Numbered from the stretch's first letter, positions 37,582-45,744 are shown. The stretch: DNA of 64,000 nucleotides from Pseudomonadota bacterium (GCA_023390905.1 JAEWBY010000011.1:98271-162270); one strand, 5' to 3'. Notes: a model not told the origin generated them from the letters alone. Numbers and translations: made by a program.

Positions 37582-38715
37582 ATGGCCTGGAACACCCCTG
37601 GAAGCGGCGGCTCTGGCAGCGGCGGAAACGGCAACAACGACAACCGGCGGGGCTGGAATCCGCGCGGCAACCCGAGCGGCAACGGCCTGGGCGACCTGAT
37701 GGATCGTCTGCGCGGCTCGTTCGACGGCAACGGCCCGTTGCGCTGGATCGGCGTGCTGCTGGTGCTGTGGTTGTTGTTCAGCAGCTTCCAGTTGATCGGT
37801 GAACAGGAACGCGGCGTGGTCCTGCGCTTCGGCCAGTTCGCGCGCGTGATGCAGCCCGGTCCCAACTTCAAGTGGCCGTGGCCGATTGAAAGCGTGCGCA
37901 AGGTCAACGCCACCGAGATCAAGACGTTCAGCAACACCGTGCCGGTGCTGACCCGCGACGAGAACATCGTCACCATCGCGATCAACGTGCAGTACCGGAT
38001 CAACGATCCGCGCCTCTACATCTATGGCTCGCGCGACGCCGACGAGGTGTTGAAGCAGGCCGCGCAGAGCGCGGTGCGCGAGCAGGTCGGCCGTTCGGAT
38101 CTGGATACCGTGCTCGGCGTGCGCGGGCCGTTGGCCACCGCATCCAAGGAACGCCTGCAGGCTTCGCTCGACGCCTATCGCAGCGGCCTGGTCGTGACCG
38201 AACTGAACCTGCCCGACGCGCGTCCGCCCCAGGAAGTGCAGCCGGCCTTCGACGAGGTCAACAGCGCCCAGCAGGTGCGCGAGAGCCTGGTCAACCAGGC
38301 GCAGGCCTATGCCGCGCAGGTCGTGCCCGAAGCGCGCGGCACCGCCGCCCAGTTGCGTACCACCGCCGACGGCTACAAGACCGCCAAGATCGCCAACGCC
38401 ACCGGCGACGCGGCGCGTTTCAGCCTGTTGCAGGATCAATACAAGAACGCGCCGGAGGTCACCCGCAAGCGCCTGTGGCTGGAAACCGTGCAGGAAGTGC
38501 TGCAGCAGAACCGCAAGGTGGTCGGCGGCGATGGCCGCCAGCTGATCTATGTGCCGATGGCGCCCGCCGCTGCGGGAGGTTCGACCGGCAATACGACGAC
38601 CACCACGCCCGGCAGCACGGTCGTGCGGCCTGAAGTGGTGATGCCGGCGGTGGAAAGCGCCGCACCGCTGCGCAATGCCGAGCGCGATCCGCGCCGGACC
38701 GGACGTGGAGAATAA
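37582..38715 (+). CDS. hflK: FtsH protease activity modulator HflK
   Basis: A 377-residue SPFH/stomatin membrane protein. A Gly/Asn-rich N-terminal tail (GSGGSGSGGNGNN) precedes one TM segment (about 57-75) and the SPFH domain beginning EQERGVVLRFGQFARVMQPG; the coiled part includes QQVRESLVNQAQAYAAQV. With HflC it forms a large periplasm-facing cage around FtsH. ATG 37582 with GGAG five bases upstream is preferred over GTG 37576. hflC begins five bases after the stop. Confidence 0.93.
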   Translation: MAWNTPGSGGSGSGGNGNNDNRRGWNPRGNPSGNGLGDLMDRLRGSFDGNGPLRWIGVLLVLWLLFSSFQLIGEQERGVVLRFGQFARVMQPGPNFKWPWPIESVRKVNATEIKTFSNTVPVLTRDENIVTIAINVQYRINDPRLYIYGSRDADEVLKQAAQSAVREQVGRSDLDTVLGVRGPLATASKERLQASLDAYRSGLVVTELNLPDARPPQEVQPAFDEVNSAQQVRESLVNQAQAYAAQVVPEARGTAAQLRTTADGYKTAKIANATGDAARFSLLQDQYKNAPEVTRKRLWLETVQEVLQQNRKVVGGDGRQLIYVPMAPAAAGGSTGNTTTTTPGSTVVRPEVVMPAVESAAPLRNAERDPRRTGRGE

Positions 38716-38719
38716 GACG

Positions 38720-39583
38720 ATGAGACTTCCCGTAATCGTGGCGCTGCTGGTGGTGGTGGTGCTGGGCCTGATGGGCTCGCTGTACGTGGTGCGCGAAGAT
38801 CAGACCGGCCTGGTGCTCAATCTCGGTCGCGTTTCGCGCGCCGACATCAAGCCCGGCCTGCACCTGAAGTGGCCGCTGGTGGAGAGCGCGCGCACCTTCG
38901 ATCGCCGATTCCAGATTCTCGACACCCAGCCCGAGCGTTACCTGACGCTGGAGCGCAAGGACGTCAGCATCGACTTCTTTGCCGTCGGCTACATCTCCGA
39001 CGTGCGCGCCTTCTACCGCGCGACCGGGGGCGACGAGAAGGCGGCCAACGAGCGCCTGGCCCCGATCATCACCGATTCGCTGAAGAACGAAATCAACTCG
39101 CGCACCCTGCAGCAACTGGTGTCGGGTGATCGCAACGACATCGTCGCCAAACAGTTGACCGTCATCAACGAAGGTGCGGCCACGCTCGGCATGCGCATCA
39201 CCGACATCCGCCTCAAGCAGATCGATCTGCCGACCGACAGCGATGTCATCAAGCAGGTCTATGAACGCATGCGTGCACAGCGCATGCAGGTGGCGAGCAA
39301 GCTGCGCGCCGAAGGCGAGGAGCAGGCGCGCACGATCCGCGCGCAGGCCGATCGCGACAGCACCGTGCTGATCGCCGAGGCCAACCGTGACGCCAAGCGA
39401 CTGCAGGGTGAAGGCGACGCCGAGGCCGCGCGCATCTATGCCGAAGCGGCCAACCGGGATCCGGGCTTCTTCGCATTCCAGCGCAGCCTCGACGCCTACC
39501 GTGCCTCGTTCAAGGATGGCCAGAGCGTGATCGTGCTCGACAGGGACGATCCCTTCCTGCAATACCTCAAGTCCGATCGCTGA
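38720..39583 (+). CDS. hflC: FtsH protease activity modulator HflC
   Basis: A 287-residue SPFH partner of HflK. A single N-terminal TM (VIVALLVVVVLGLMGSLYVV) is followed by REDQTGLVLNLGRV and the long helical region rich in RMRAQRMQVASKLRAEGEEQARTI typical of HflC, ending FKDGQSVIVLDRDDPFLQYL. The ATG at 38720 gives the canonical short lead; a longer in-frame version to 38675 overlaps hflK and is unlikely. Confidence 0.94.
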   Translation: MRLPVIVALLVVVVLGLMGSLYVVREDQTGLVLNLGRVSRADIKPGLHLKWPLVESARTFDRRFQILDTQPERYLTLERKDVSIDFFAVGYISDVRAFYRATGGDEKAANERLAPIITDSLKNEINSRTLQQLVSGDRNDIVAKQLTVINEGAATLGMRITDIRLKQIDLPTDSDVIKQVYERMRAQRMQVASKLRAEGEEQARTIRAQADRDSTVLIAEANRDAKRLQGEGDAEAARIYAEAANRDPGFFAFQRSLDAYRASFKDGQSVIVLDRDDPFLQYLKSDR

Positions 39584-39605
39584 GCGCCACGTCCAGTGCT
39601 CCGTG

Positions 39606-39635
39606 AGCGGGCGCCGTCGCAACACGGCGCCCGCT
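39606..39635 (+). terminator. Terminator-like hairpin after hflC
   Basis: AGCGGGCGCCGT, loop CGCAAC, ACGGCGCCCGCT: a perfect 12-base-pair stem followed by TCGTCTCG, with no true T-run. It may partly end hflKC transcription ahead of the DUF2065 gene. Confidence 0.6.
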
Positions 39636-39657
39636 TCGTCTCGATGACCCGCCACCC

Positions 39658-39843
39658 ATGACCGAACTGATCGCCGCCCTCTGCCTGGTCGCCGTGCTGG
39701 AAGGGCTGATGCTGTTCGTCGCGCCGCGGGCCTGGAAACGCGCCGCGCTGCAACTGCTGCACCTGCCGGACCGGCATCTGCGCGCGTTCGGCGGCGTGGT
39801 GCTCGCGCTGGGGCTGGCGATGCTCTGGTGGACGAAACACTGA
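39658..39843 (+). CDS. DUF2065 (YjeT-like) membrane protein
   Basis: A 61-residue protein with two membrane segments: ELIAALCLVAVLEGLMLFVAP and FGGVVLALGLAMLWWTKH, joined by RAWKRAALQLLHLPDRHLR. This is the YjeT/DUF2065 family found between hflC and purA in many proteobacteria; its function is unknown. Order here is hflC-DUF2065-purA without hisZ. Confidence 0.9.
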   Translation: MTELIAALCLVAVLEGLMLFVAPRAWKRAALQLLHLPDRHLRAFGGVVLALGLAMLWWTKH

Positions 39844-40031
39844 GCCATCCGGCGGATGCAGGAGCCGATTCAGCGCGACGCTTGATTCCTCGCAATCGGG
39901 GTACTGAACCGGAAAGGTGACCCGCGGCCGTCACCGACGCCCTGAATCCAGGCGCGGCCGTTCGTTCTCCCGCGGAGGCGGGGCCCGCCGGCCCCGGTGG
40001 TTTCCCCCTTCACCGAAAACCCGGATAATGC
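39844..40031 (+). other. Intergenic leader before purA (no gene)
   Basis: No gene is seen in the 354 bases between the DUF2065 gene and purA. The stretch has GC-rich dyads, including GGGGCC-CGCC-GGCCCC near 39980, and a GATAAT at 40024-40029 that could be a -10 box, directly before the hairpin at 40032-40077. Confidence 0.5.
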
Positions 40032-40077
40032 AAAAAAGCCGGACGGGTGCTCGCCAGAGACAGCCCTCCGGCTTTTT
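40032..40077. terminator. Long terminator or attenuator hairpin upstream of purA
   Basis: AAAAAAGCCGGA pairs with TCCGGCTTTTT, extended by GGG/CCC across a single bulged C, with a 16-base loop. The A-tract and T-tract make it bidirectional in form. It most simply ends the hfl transcript; because a GATAAT sits just upstream and CCCGGA/TCCGGG arms flank it, an attenuator for purA is conceivable. Confidence 0.7.
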
Positions 40078-40197
40078 CCGTGTCCGGGAGCGATGCGGTG
40101 GACGAGGCCCCGATGGCGCCGTCCGCATCTCCACTTCGATCCCGGTGCGGTCCCATCCAGCGGCCCCGATGGCCGCCATATCGCAGGAGTTACCCGC

Positions 40198-41490
40198 ATG
40201 GGTCAGTCAGTTGTCGTACTTGGAGCCCAATGGGGCGACGAAGGCAAGGGCAAGATCGTCGATCTGCTCACCGAGGAAATCGGAGCGGTCGTCCGCTTCC
40301 AGGGCGGCCACAACGCCGGCCACACCCTGGTCATCAACGGCAAGAAGACCGTGCTGCACCTGATCCCCTCCGGCATCCTGCGCCCGGACGCGCTCTGCCT
40401 GATCGGCAACGGCGTGGTCATCAGCCCGGCCGCGCTGAAGAAGGAAATCGAAGAACTGGAAACCAGCGGCGTCGACGTGCGCTCGCGTCTGAAGATTTCC
40501 CCGGCCGCACCGCTGATCATGCCGTACCACATCGCGCTGGATCAGGCGCGCGAGAAGGCCGCCGGCGGCAAGGCGATCGGCACCACCGGGCGTGGCATCG
40601 GCCCTGCGTATGAAGACAAGGTCGCGCGTCGCGGCATCCGCATCGCCGATCTGCACTACCCGGATCAACTGGGCGAAAAACTGCGCAGCGCGCTGGATTA
40701 TCACAACTTCGTGCTGACGAAATACCTGGGCGTCGATGCGGTCGACTTCCAGCAGGTGTACGACGAAGCGCTGGCCTTCGGCGAATACGTGCAGCCGATG
40801 AAGTCCGACGTGGCCGGCATCCTCCACGACCTGCGCAGGCAGGGCAAGCGCGTGCTGTTCGAAGGCGCGCAGGGCGCGCTGCTCGATATCGATCACGGCA
40901 CCTATCCCTACGTGACCTCGTCCAACACCACCGTGGGCGGCGCGCTCGCCGGCAGCGGCGTCGGCGCGGACGCGATCGACTACGTGCTCGGCATCGCCAA
41001 GGCCTACGCCACCCGCGTCGGCGGCGGCCCGTTCCCGACCGAACTGGATGACGAAATCGGACAGGGCATCCGTGATCGCGGCGCCGAGTACGGCGCGTCC
41101 ACCGGTCGTCCCCGCCGTTGCGGCTGGATGGACATCGTCGCGCTCAAGCGCGCGGTCGAGATCAATGGCATCAGCGGCCTGTGCATCACCAAGCTCGACG
41201 TCCTCGACGGCATGGAGAAGCTCAAGGTCTGCATCGCCTACGAATACCGCGGCAAGCGCACCGAATACGCCCCGCTCGATGCGCAGGGCTGGGAAGAATG
41301 CACGCCGGTGTATCTCGAATTCCCGGGCTGGAGCGAAAACACGCATGGCATCACCGCGTGGGACGAACTGCCGCCGGCGGCCCGCGCCTACCTGCGCGCG
41401 CTGGAGGAACTGGCCGGCTGCCCGATCTCCATCGTCAGCACCGGCCCGGATCGCGACCACACGATGGTCCTGCAGGATCCGTTCGCCTGA
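40198..41490 (+). CDS. purA: Adenylosuccinate synthase
   Basis: A 430-residue enzyme making adenylosuccinate from IMP, aspartate and GTP, the first committed step to AMP. P-loop-like QWGDEGKGKIVDLL, GGHNAGHTLVINGKK, GTTGRGIGPAYEDKVARRG, EGAQGALLDIDHGTYPYVTSS and TGRPRRCGWMDIVAL are intact. The ATG at 40198 has AGGAG 12 bases upstream (GCAGGAGTTACCCGC). The frame extended to 39997 is rejected because it crosses the leader hairpin. Confidence 0.96.
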   Translation: MGQSVVVLGAQWGDEGKGKIVDLLTEEIGAVVRFQGGHNAGHTLVINGKKTVLHLIPSGILRPDALCLIGNGVVISPAALKKEIEELETSGVDVRSRLKISPAAPLIMPYHIALDQAREKAAGGKAIGTTGRGIGPAYEDKVARRGIRIADLHYPDQLGEKLRSALDYHNFVLTKYLGVDAVDFQQVYDEALAFGEYVQPMKSDVAGILHDLRRQGKRVLFEGAQGALLDIDHGTYPYVTSSNTTVGGALAGSGVGADAIDYVLGIAKAYATRVGGGPFPTELDDEIGQGIRDRGAEYGASTGRPRRCGWMDIVALKRAVEINGISGLCITKLDVLDGMEKLKVCIAYEYRGKRTEYAPLDAQGWEECTPVYLEFPGWSENTHGITAWDELPPAARAYLRALEELAGCPISIVSTGPDRDHTMVLQDPFA

Positions 41491-41499
41491 TGCCTCGCG

Positions 41500-41522
41500 C
41501 CCCTCTCCCGACGGGAGAGGGG
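41500..41522 (+). repeat. Interspersed palindrome CCCCTCTCCCG/CGGGAGAGGGG after purA
   Basis: An 11-base inverted repeat around a single A (effective stem nine pairs) located nine bases after the purA stop. Palindromes of this CCCCTCTCCC...GGGAGAGGGG form recur in intergenic regions of xanthomonads (recalled, not checked); here it may serve as a terminator, although no T-run follows. Confidence 0.55.
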
Positions 41523-41710
41523 TGAAGCAGGCAGTCACCTGCGTGGCAGGCCCGTCGCCCAAGCGCATCGCCGGCTTCGCATTCCCTCCCGCCAATTAAC
41601 CGCCGTGCGCCGCGTTGACACACCGGGCGGCACGCGGCTTGCATCATTGTGGTTGAACCCGCTATCGGGAGCCGCAACGCCAGGGACGGGCGCCGCCAAG
41701 TGAGTCCCCC

Positions 41711-42040
41711 ATGCTCGAACCCCACGCACAACCCGCCGCCCACCCCCACGCCGACGCCTGGCAAGCGCCCGCACGCGTCGCCACGCAACCGGTGCGCCGC
41801 ACACCGGAGCGCCGCAAGCCCAGCGCCGCCGATCACGCCGCAATGCGCGCGGCCCTGCTGCCCGCGCAGCAGGAAACGCTCGACACGCTCGAACGTTTTC
41901 ACTGGCATCTGCACTTCGTCCGCCGCCCGCTGTTCCAGCCCCCGATCCCGGTGCTGTTCGACCGCGACACCACGCGTTTCGTCGTCATCCGTGAAGACGG
42001 CACGCTGGATGAGCAACCGGCGTTGAAGCTCAGAGGTTAA
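41711..42040 (+). CDS. Conserved hypothetical protein (109 aa)
   Basis: No domain recognised. The first 45 residues are Pro/His/Ala/Arg-rich and probably disordered; the second half is compact: LLPAQQETLDTLERFHWHLHFVRRPLFQPPIPVLFDRDTTRFVVIREDGTLDEQP. The aromatic and His-rich FHWHLHFVRRP motif looks conserved rather than random, and codon use matches neighbours. The ATG at 41711 lacks a good Shine-Dalgarno. It is alone between purA and the methyltransferase pair. Confidence 0.65.
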   Translation: MLEPHAQPAAHPHADAWQAPARVATQPVRRTPERRKPSAADHAAMRAALLPAQQETLDTLERFHWHLHFVRRPLFQPPIPVLFDRDTTRFVVIREDGTLDEQPALKLRG

Positions 42041-42062
42041 GACGCCGCGTACGCGTGCGCGG

Positions 42063-42338
42063 TCAGAGTGGCTGCTTCGGCGTACTGTCCAGCGCACTGC
42101 ACAGCCGTGCGCCCACGAAGCTGGGCTCGTTCTTCCCTCGGCAACTGACACAGTAACTCTGCGGCCCGTTCGGGTTGCTGATCGATGCGCGCGCGGGGGT
42201 CTCGCCGAAGCCATTCGGAAATTCGTAGTACACGTGCTCACTGCCGTGCGCGTCCGAGCAGTGCGGACACGCCTTCCAGTTTCCGTCAGTCGACCAGCGG
42301 GTCGAATTCAATCTCTGTCCACATTCAATGCAATCCAT
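42063..42338 (-). CDS. Small zinc-ribbon-like protein
   Basis: A 91-residue protein with CxxC pairs at C3/C6 (DCIECG) and C24/C27 (ACPHCS), forming a likely zinc ribbon, and a second Cys cluster at C63/C66/C80 (YCVSCRG...RLC). It does not match a family I know. It follows the adenine methyltransferase gene by 33 bases on the same strand, so the two are probably co-transcribed. AGGAGA lies just upstream of the ATG. Confidence 0.68.
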   Translation of the reverse strand: MDCIECGQRLNSTRWSTDGNWKACPHCSDAHGSEHVYYEFPNGFGETPARASISNPNGPQSYCVSCRGKNEPSFVGARLCSALDSTPKQPL

Positions 42339-42371
42339 CGTGCTCTCCTGTCATTGCTCCATGGGTGAAGC

Positions 42372-42983
42372 TCAACTTCCTTTGTGCGCGGGACGCAACA
42401 CCACCCCGTGCTTCTTGAATACACGCGTGAAGTCGTGGACGTCATTCCCGAAATAGAGAAATGCCTGTCCACGGGTATTTCCCGATACATGCTTGCGGTC
42501 CGCATTCCAGAAGCTGATTCGGTGATCGGTGAAGCAGATCGCCGAGCAGCGGTCGAGCAAGGCTGAAAACCAGCGGGTATCGGTCGCGTTGTTCACCAGC
42601 ACGATGCCGCGGCGGAAATTTCCGCTTTCGTATTGATCGATGAATCGGTTCACGGCGCGCGCGCACAAACCGGCTGAGTAGGGCGGATTCATGAACACGC
42701 CTTCGTCGCGGCCGACGCGCCACGGGTGGTCGAACGCTGAATGCTCGCGAGTGAAAATGCGCCGCGCGCCGACGATTTCATTCGCGATGGCGGAAGTGAA
42801 GGGATCCAGCCCGATCCGCTTCAGCACTGCGCGCACGGAATCCAGGTATTCGGGTGGGGTGAACCACGAATCCGAATCCCGCGCCGAAGCGGCGGGTTTG
42901 CGACCGACATAACCGAGCCGGTGCGCGTCCGCACGCTGCGGCGTCCGCAGTGGGACGATATTCGATGACGACGACTTGCCCAC
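42372..42983 (-). CDS. Phage-type DNA N-6-adenine methyltransferase
   Basis: About 203 residues with the Dam family of phages (PF05869): SDSWFTPPEYLDSVRAVLKRIGLDPFTSAIAN, the catalytic NPPY motif (residues 99-102, GVFMNPPYSAGLCARAV), GIVLVNNATDTRWF and a C-terminal TRGQAFLYFG. It methylates adenine N6 in DNA. The start is uncertain: I prefer GTG 42983 because GGGAGGA lies immediately upstream; the frame is open to TTG 43094 with ATGs at 43019 and 43067. No cognate restriction enzyme is visible. The family is usual on prophages, so this is probably a phage remnant. Confidence 0.82.
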   Translation of the reverse strand: MGKSSSSNIVPLRTPQRADAHRLGYVGRKPAASARDSDSWFTPPEYLDSVRAVLKRIGLDPFTSAIANEIVGARRIFTREHSAFDHPWRVGRDEGVFMNPPYSAGLCARAVNRFIDQYESGNFRRGIVLVNNATDTRWFSALLDRCSAICFTDHRISFWNADRKHVSGNTRGQAFLYFGNDVHDFTRVFKKHGVVLRPAHKGS

Positions 42984-43322
42984 ACTTCCTCCCTGTGCGC
43001 AGCCATCGCGCATTTCCATGGGGCAGCTGGACGTGGTGGCAGCCGAGCCCGCTGGCACTGTTGCCATCGCCGACAGTGCTGTCAAGCAGCGCAAAGACCG
43101 TGATCGCCGGTCGGGGCATCAGCGGACGCCCGTCCTTGCGGGATCGCTTCAAAGAACAGGCCGCACATCATGAAGATGCGCCAACTATCTGATCACGCAG
43201 GGCGGCAGATGGGAATTGATCATGGCCTAACCGGCCACGGCCGGAACCCGCCCTTTGTTGCGTCTTCTTGACAAGGAAACGACGTCCGCCGCGGTAGAAA
43301 GGGCGCCATCAGGAGGACTCAT

Positions 43323-43517
43323 ATGCAGGTCGAATCGCAGACGCTCTCCTCGCAGATCGAGCGGCATCAAGTCGCGCTCAGCGATCCCCAGGACGTGCAG
43401 TACTGGGCGCAGCGTTTCGGGGTATCCGAGCGTCAGTTGCGCAACGCCATCGATCAGGTCGGCGATGCGGCGCCGACCGTCGAGCGCTGGCTCAAGATTC
43501 AAATGGCGGTGGTGTAA
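43323..43517 (+). CDS. DUF3606 domain protein
   Basis: A 64-residue protein of the DUF3606 family: DVQYWAQRFGVSERQLRNAIDQVGDAAPTVERWL is the helical core. The strong Shine-Dalgarno AGGAGG is six bases upstream of the ATG, suggesting high expression. Function of the family is unknown; it is often near stress genes. A TTGACA at 43268-43273 is a possible -35. Confidence 0.85.
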   Translation: MQVESQTLSSQIERHQVALSDPQDVQYWAQRFGVSERQLRNAIDQVGDAAPTVERWLKIQMAVV

Positions 43518-43637
43518 GCCGAAGCTCCGCGCCCCGCGGATTCGCTGCGCGCTTGCTACATTTGGCTCACGCCGGTTTGACGATGCCGTGACGAGCGCAT
43601 GGGTACGGTGCAGGCTCATCCCCAACGGAACGAGCCA

Positions 43638-44126
43638 ATGCATACGCCACAGGAACTGGAAGAAAAACTCTGGAAGGCGCTCAAGTCGGACATGACGCTG
43701 ATGCTGGGCCTGGATGGCGTCGAAGACGGCCACACGCGTCCGATGACTGCGCAACTGGAAGAGGAAGGCCGCGGCCCGATCTGGTTCTTCACCTCCACCG
43801 ACAACGCGCTTGCCCAACGTGTCGCCGCGCCGGAGCGCGCGATCGCCGCGTTCGCGTCCAAGGGTCATGATCTGTTCGCGAGCATCACCGGCACGCTGGT
43901 GCAGAACACCGATCGCGCCGTCGTCGAGCGCCTCTGGAATCCCTTCGTGGCGGCTTGGTACGAGGGCAAGGACGATCCGAAGCTCGCGCTGCTGCGCTTC
44001 GATCCCGAGCATGCGGAAATCTGGCTCAACGAACACAGCCTGATGGCCGGCGTGAAGATGCTGCTGGGCGTGGATCCGAAGAAGTCCTACCAGGACAAGG
44101 TGGCCGAGGTAAATCTGCGGCATTGA
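43638..44126 (+). CDS. Pyridoxamine 5'-phosphate oxidase family (general stress protein 26-like)
   Basis: A 162-residue FMN-binding split-barrel protein, COG3871 type. Features: TPQELEEKLWKALKSDMTLMLGLDGVEDGHTRPMTAQL, GPIWFFTSTDNALAQRVAAPERAIAAFASKGHDLFASITGTL and AWYEGKDDPKLALLRFDPEHAEIWLNEHS. It may bind FMN or F420-like flavins; true PdxH activity is not expected. The start at 43638 (MHTPQELEE) is favoured over 43599 because GGAACGAG precedes it. Confidence 0.86.
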   Translation: MHTPQELEEKLWKALKSDMTLMLGLDGVEDGHTRPMTAQLEEEGRGPIWFFTSTDNALAQRVAAPERAIAAFASKGHDLFASITGTLVQNTDRAVVERLWNPFVAAWYEGKDDPKLALLRFDPEHAEIWLNEHSLMAGVKMLLGVDPKKSYQDKVAEVNLRH

Positions 44127-44152
44127 TCGTACGTCGCCGTCATGCGGATCTT

Positions 44153-44177
44153 CGACAGGCCCGTGACGGGCCTGTCG
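44153..44177 (+). terminator. Terminator-like hairpin after the PPOX gene
   Basis: CGACAGGCCCG, loop TGA, CGGGCCTGTCG: a perfect 11-pair stem, 26 bases after the PPOX stop, followed by TGCATATGG rather than a T-run. Confidence 0.6.
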
Positions 44178-44257
44178 TGCATATGGCCCGCGCATTTTCA
44201 ATCATAAGTCGGTGCCATTCACCGCGGGCGCTGCCCGCGCGGTACGACGGAGCAGGC

Positions 44258-44599
44258 ATGAAATACAAACATCTGGAATTCGGTGAAGGATTTCGCGTCG
44301 CGTTTTGCGAACGCGATGTACAGGCGGCGGAAATGGTGATCGCGCCGGGCGACAGTGAAGGCGGCCCGGACAATCGTCATCGCGGGGCGGATCAGTGGCT
44401 GTTCGTCGTATCGGGTGAGGGCGAAGCGATCGTCGATGGTGCGCGGCAGACGTTGGGCACGGGCAGCCTGCTGGTGATCGCGCACGGCGAGCGCCATGAA
44501 ATCCGCAACACCGGTCGCGAACCGCTGAAGACGCTCAATTTCTATTCTCCGCCCGCCTATGACGAGAACGAGGAAGAACTACCGCCCGGCAAGGGCTGA
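44258..44599 (+). CDS. Cupin domain protein
   Basis: A 113-residue single cupin. Motif 1 is recognisable in GPDNRHRGADQWLFVVSGEGEAIVDG and motif 2 in GSLLVIAHGERHEIRNTGREPLKTLNFY, with His residues available to bind a metal. The C-terminus is acidic and Pro-rich. GGAGCAGG precedes the ATG. The longer frame to 43955 is shadow sequence over the PPOX gene. Substrate unknown. Confidence 0.84.
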   Translation: MKYKHLEFGEGFRVAFCERDVQAAEMVIAPGDSEGGPDNRHRGADQWLFVVSGEGEAIVDGARQTLGTGSLLVIAHGERHEIRNTGREPLKTLNFYSPPAYDENEEELPPGKG

Positions 44600-44802
44600 C
44601 GAGTCGAACGACCGTTCGGATGCTCCTGCGTGGCGGATGAACAGGCCGGCGGCGTCATTCATCCGGTCCATCCGGCTCAACCGGACATGACTCCCGGCAG
44701 GGGTGGTCTGCATTCGTGTCCTGTGGGCGGCGCCGGCTGCGTGTGAGCAGACAAGCCGTGCGGTGGGGGACTGCATCGCATTCCTTTCCGGATCCGCCGA
44801 TC

Positions 44803-45114
44803 ATGCTCATGTTTTCAGACACCCAGTTCAAGAATTGCCTCAGCCGGCTGGAGGCCACCGATGCGCGCGCGCTCGGCCAGCTCGAAGCGCTTACCGTATG
44901 GCTCGCCGCGATCGTGCAGACGCATCCGGATGGCGAGCGGCTGCGCGCCGTGGCGCACAAACTTTCGGCGCGCAATCCGTTCCGCGCCGCGTGCAGTTAT
45001 CAGGAGGAAGTCGCTGCCTACGATGCGGTCTTCTGCCAGTTCACCGCGCTCACCGACGGCGCGATGCCCGCGATTCCCTCGGCGATTGAACGCGCGCGGC
45101 CGCCGCGCGTATGA
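44803..45114 (+). CDS. Conserved hypothetical protein (about 103 aa)
   Basis: Starting at ATG CTC ATG (44803), the protein reads FSDTQFKNCLSRLEATDARALGQLEALTVWLAAIVQTHPDGERLRAVAHKL and is predicted mostly helical. No family recognised. The frame stays open upstream to 44716 but that part is Arg/Ser-rich and unlikely. Its TGA overlaps the ATG of the following GNAT gene by four bases, which supports it being a real coupled gene. Confidence 0.66.
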   Translation: MLMFSDTQFKNCLSRLEATDARALGQLEALTVWLAAIVQTHPDGERLRAVAHKLSARNPFRAACSYQEEVAAYDAVFCQFTALTDGAMPAIPSAIERARPPRV

Positions 45115-45683
45115 ACCCGATCGATGAAGATGCGCCGATGACGCCCGCGCCCGCGTCGACACAGGCAGGCGCGCCCTTGGCCACCGTCTCGCTGCGGCAG
45201 GGTGCAACACCGATGGTCCGGCTCGTGCCGATGTCCGAACCGGTCTTCGCCGAGCTGCTGCCGCGTGCGATTGAAGCCTATGCGCAGGAGAACGTGCTGT
45301 CCGGTCGCTGGCCGCCCGCCGGCGCGCTGGCGCGATCGCGGCACGTGTATGAAACGTTGCTGCCGCATGGCGTGCGCACGCCATCGCATGCGTGGTTCGA
45401 GATTCACGACCAAGCGCACGCGCGCGCCGGATGGCTCTGGTATGCGCTCGATCGCGATCAGCCCGCGCCGCAGGCGCATGTGTACGAGATCTGGATTGCG
45501 CCGGAGCATCGCCGCAAGGGCATCGCGACCGCCGCATTCCGATTGATGGAAAAACAGTTGAAGGCGCAGGGCGTGGCCGGCGTCACCCTGCATGTCTTCG
45601 CCCACAACGCGGCGGCGCGCGCGTTGTACGTGCGGCTGGGGTACGCGGTGGCGAGCGTCAACATGCACAAGCCGCTGGACTGA
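45111..45683 (+). CDS. GNAT family N-acetyltransferase
   Basis: A 190-residue acetyltransferase. The N-terminal 35 residues are poorly ordered; the GNAT core includes VYEIWIAPEHRRKGIATAAFRLMEKQLKAQGV (motif A, R-R-x-G-I-A) and LHVFAHNAAARALYVRLGYAV (motif B), ending with NMHKPL as in enzymes that acetylate small amines. Internal starts near 45141 or 45213 cannot be excluded. Coupled to the upstream hypothetical gene. Substrate unknown. Confidence 0.85.
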   Translation: MNPIDEDAPMTPAPASTQAGAPLATVSLRQGATPMVRLVPMSEPVFAELLPRAIEAYAQENVLSGRWPPAGALARSRHVYETLLPHGVRTPSHAWFEIHDQAHARAGWLWYALDRDQPAPQAHVYEIWIAPEHRRKGIATAAFRLMEKQLKAQGVAGVTLHVFAHNAAARALYVRLGYAVASVNMHKPLD

Positions 45684-45744
45684 AGCAGGACCACCGGCAC
45701 AGCGATCGTGGTTGCAGGCGGAAACGCTCGGACGACATGGCACG

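Noticed and set aside
43068..43322. Small ORFs in the gap upstream of DUF3606 (for example a 29-codon minus-strand frame near 43170)
   Set aside because: No Shine-Dalgarno, no domain, and no overlap with neighbours; only a short CCGGCC-AC-GGCCGG dyad at 43231-43244 is visible.
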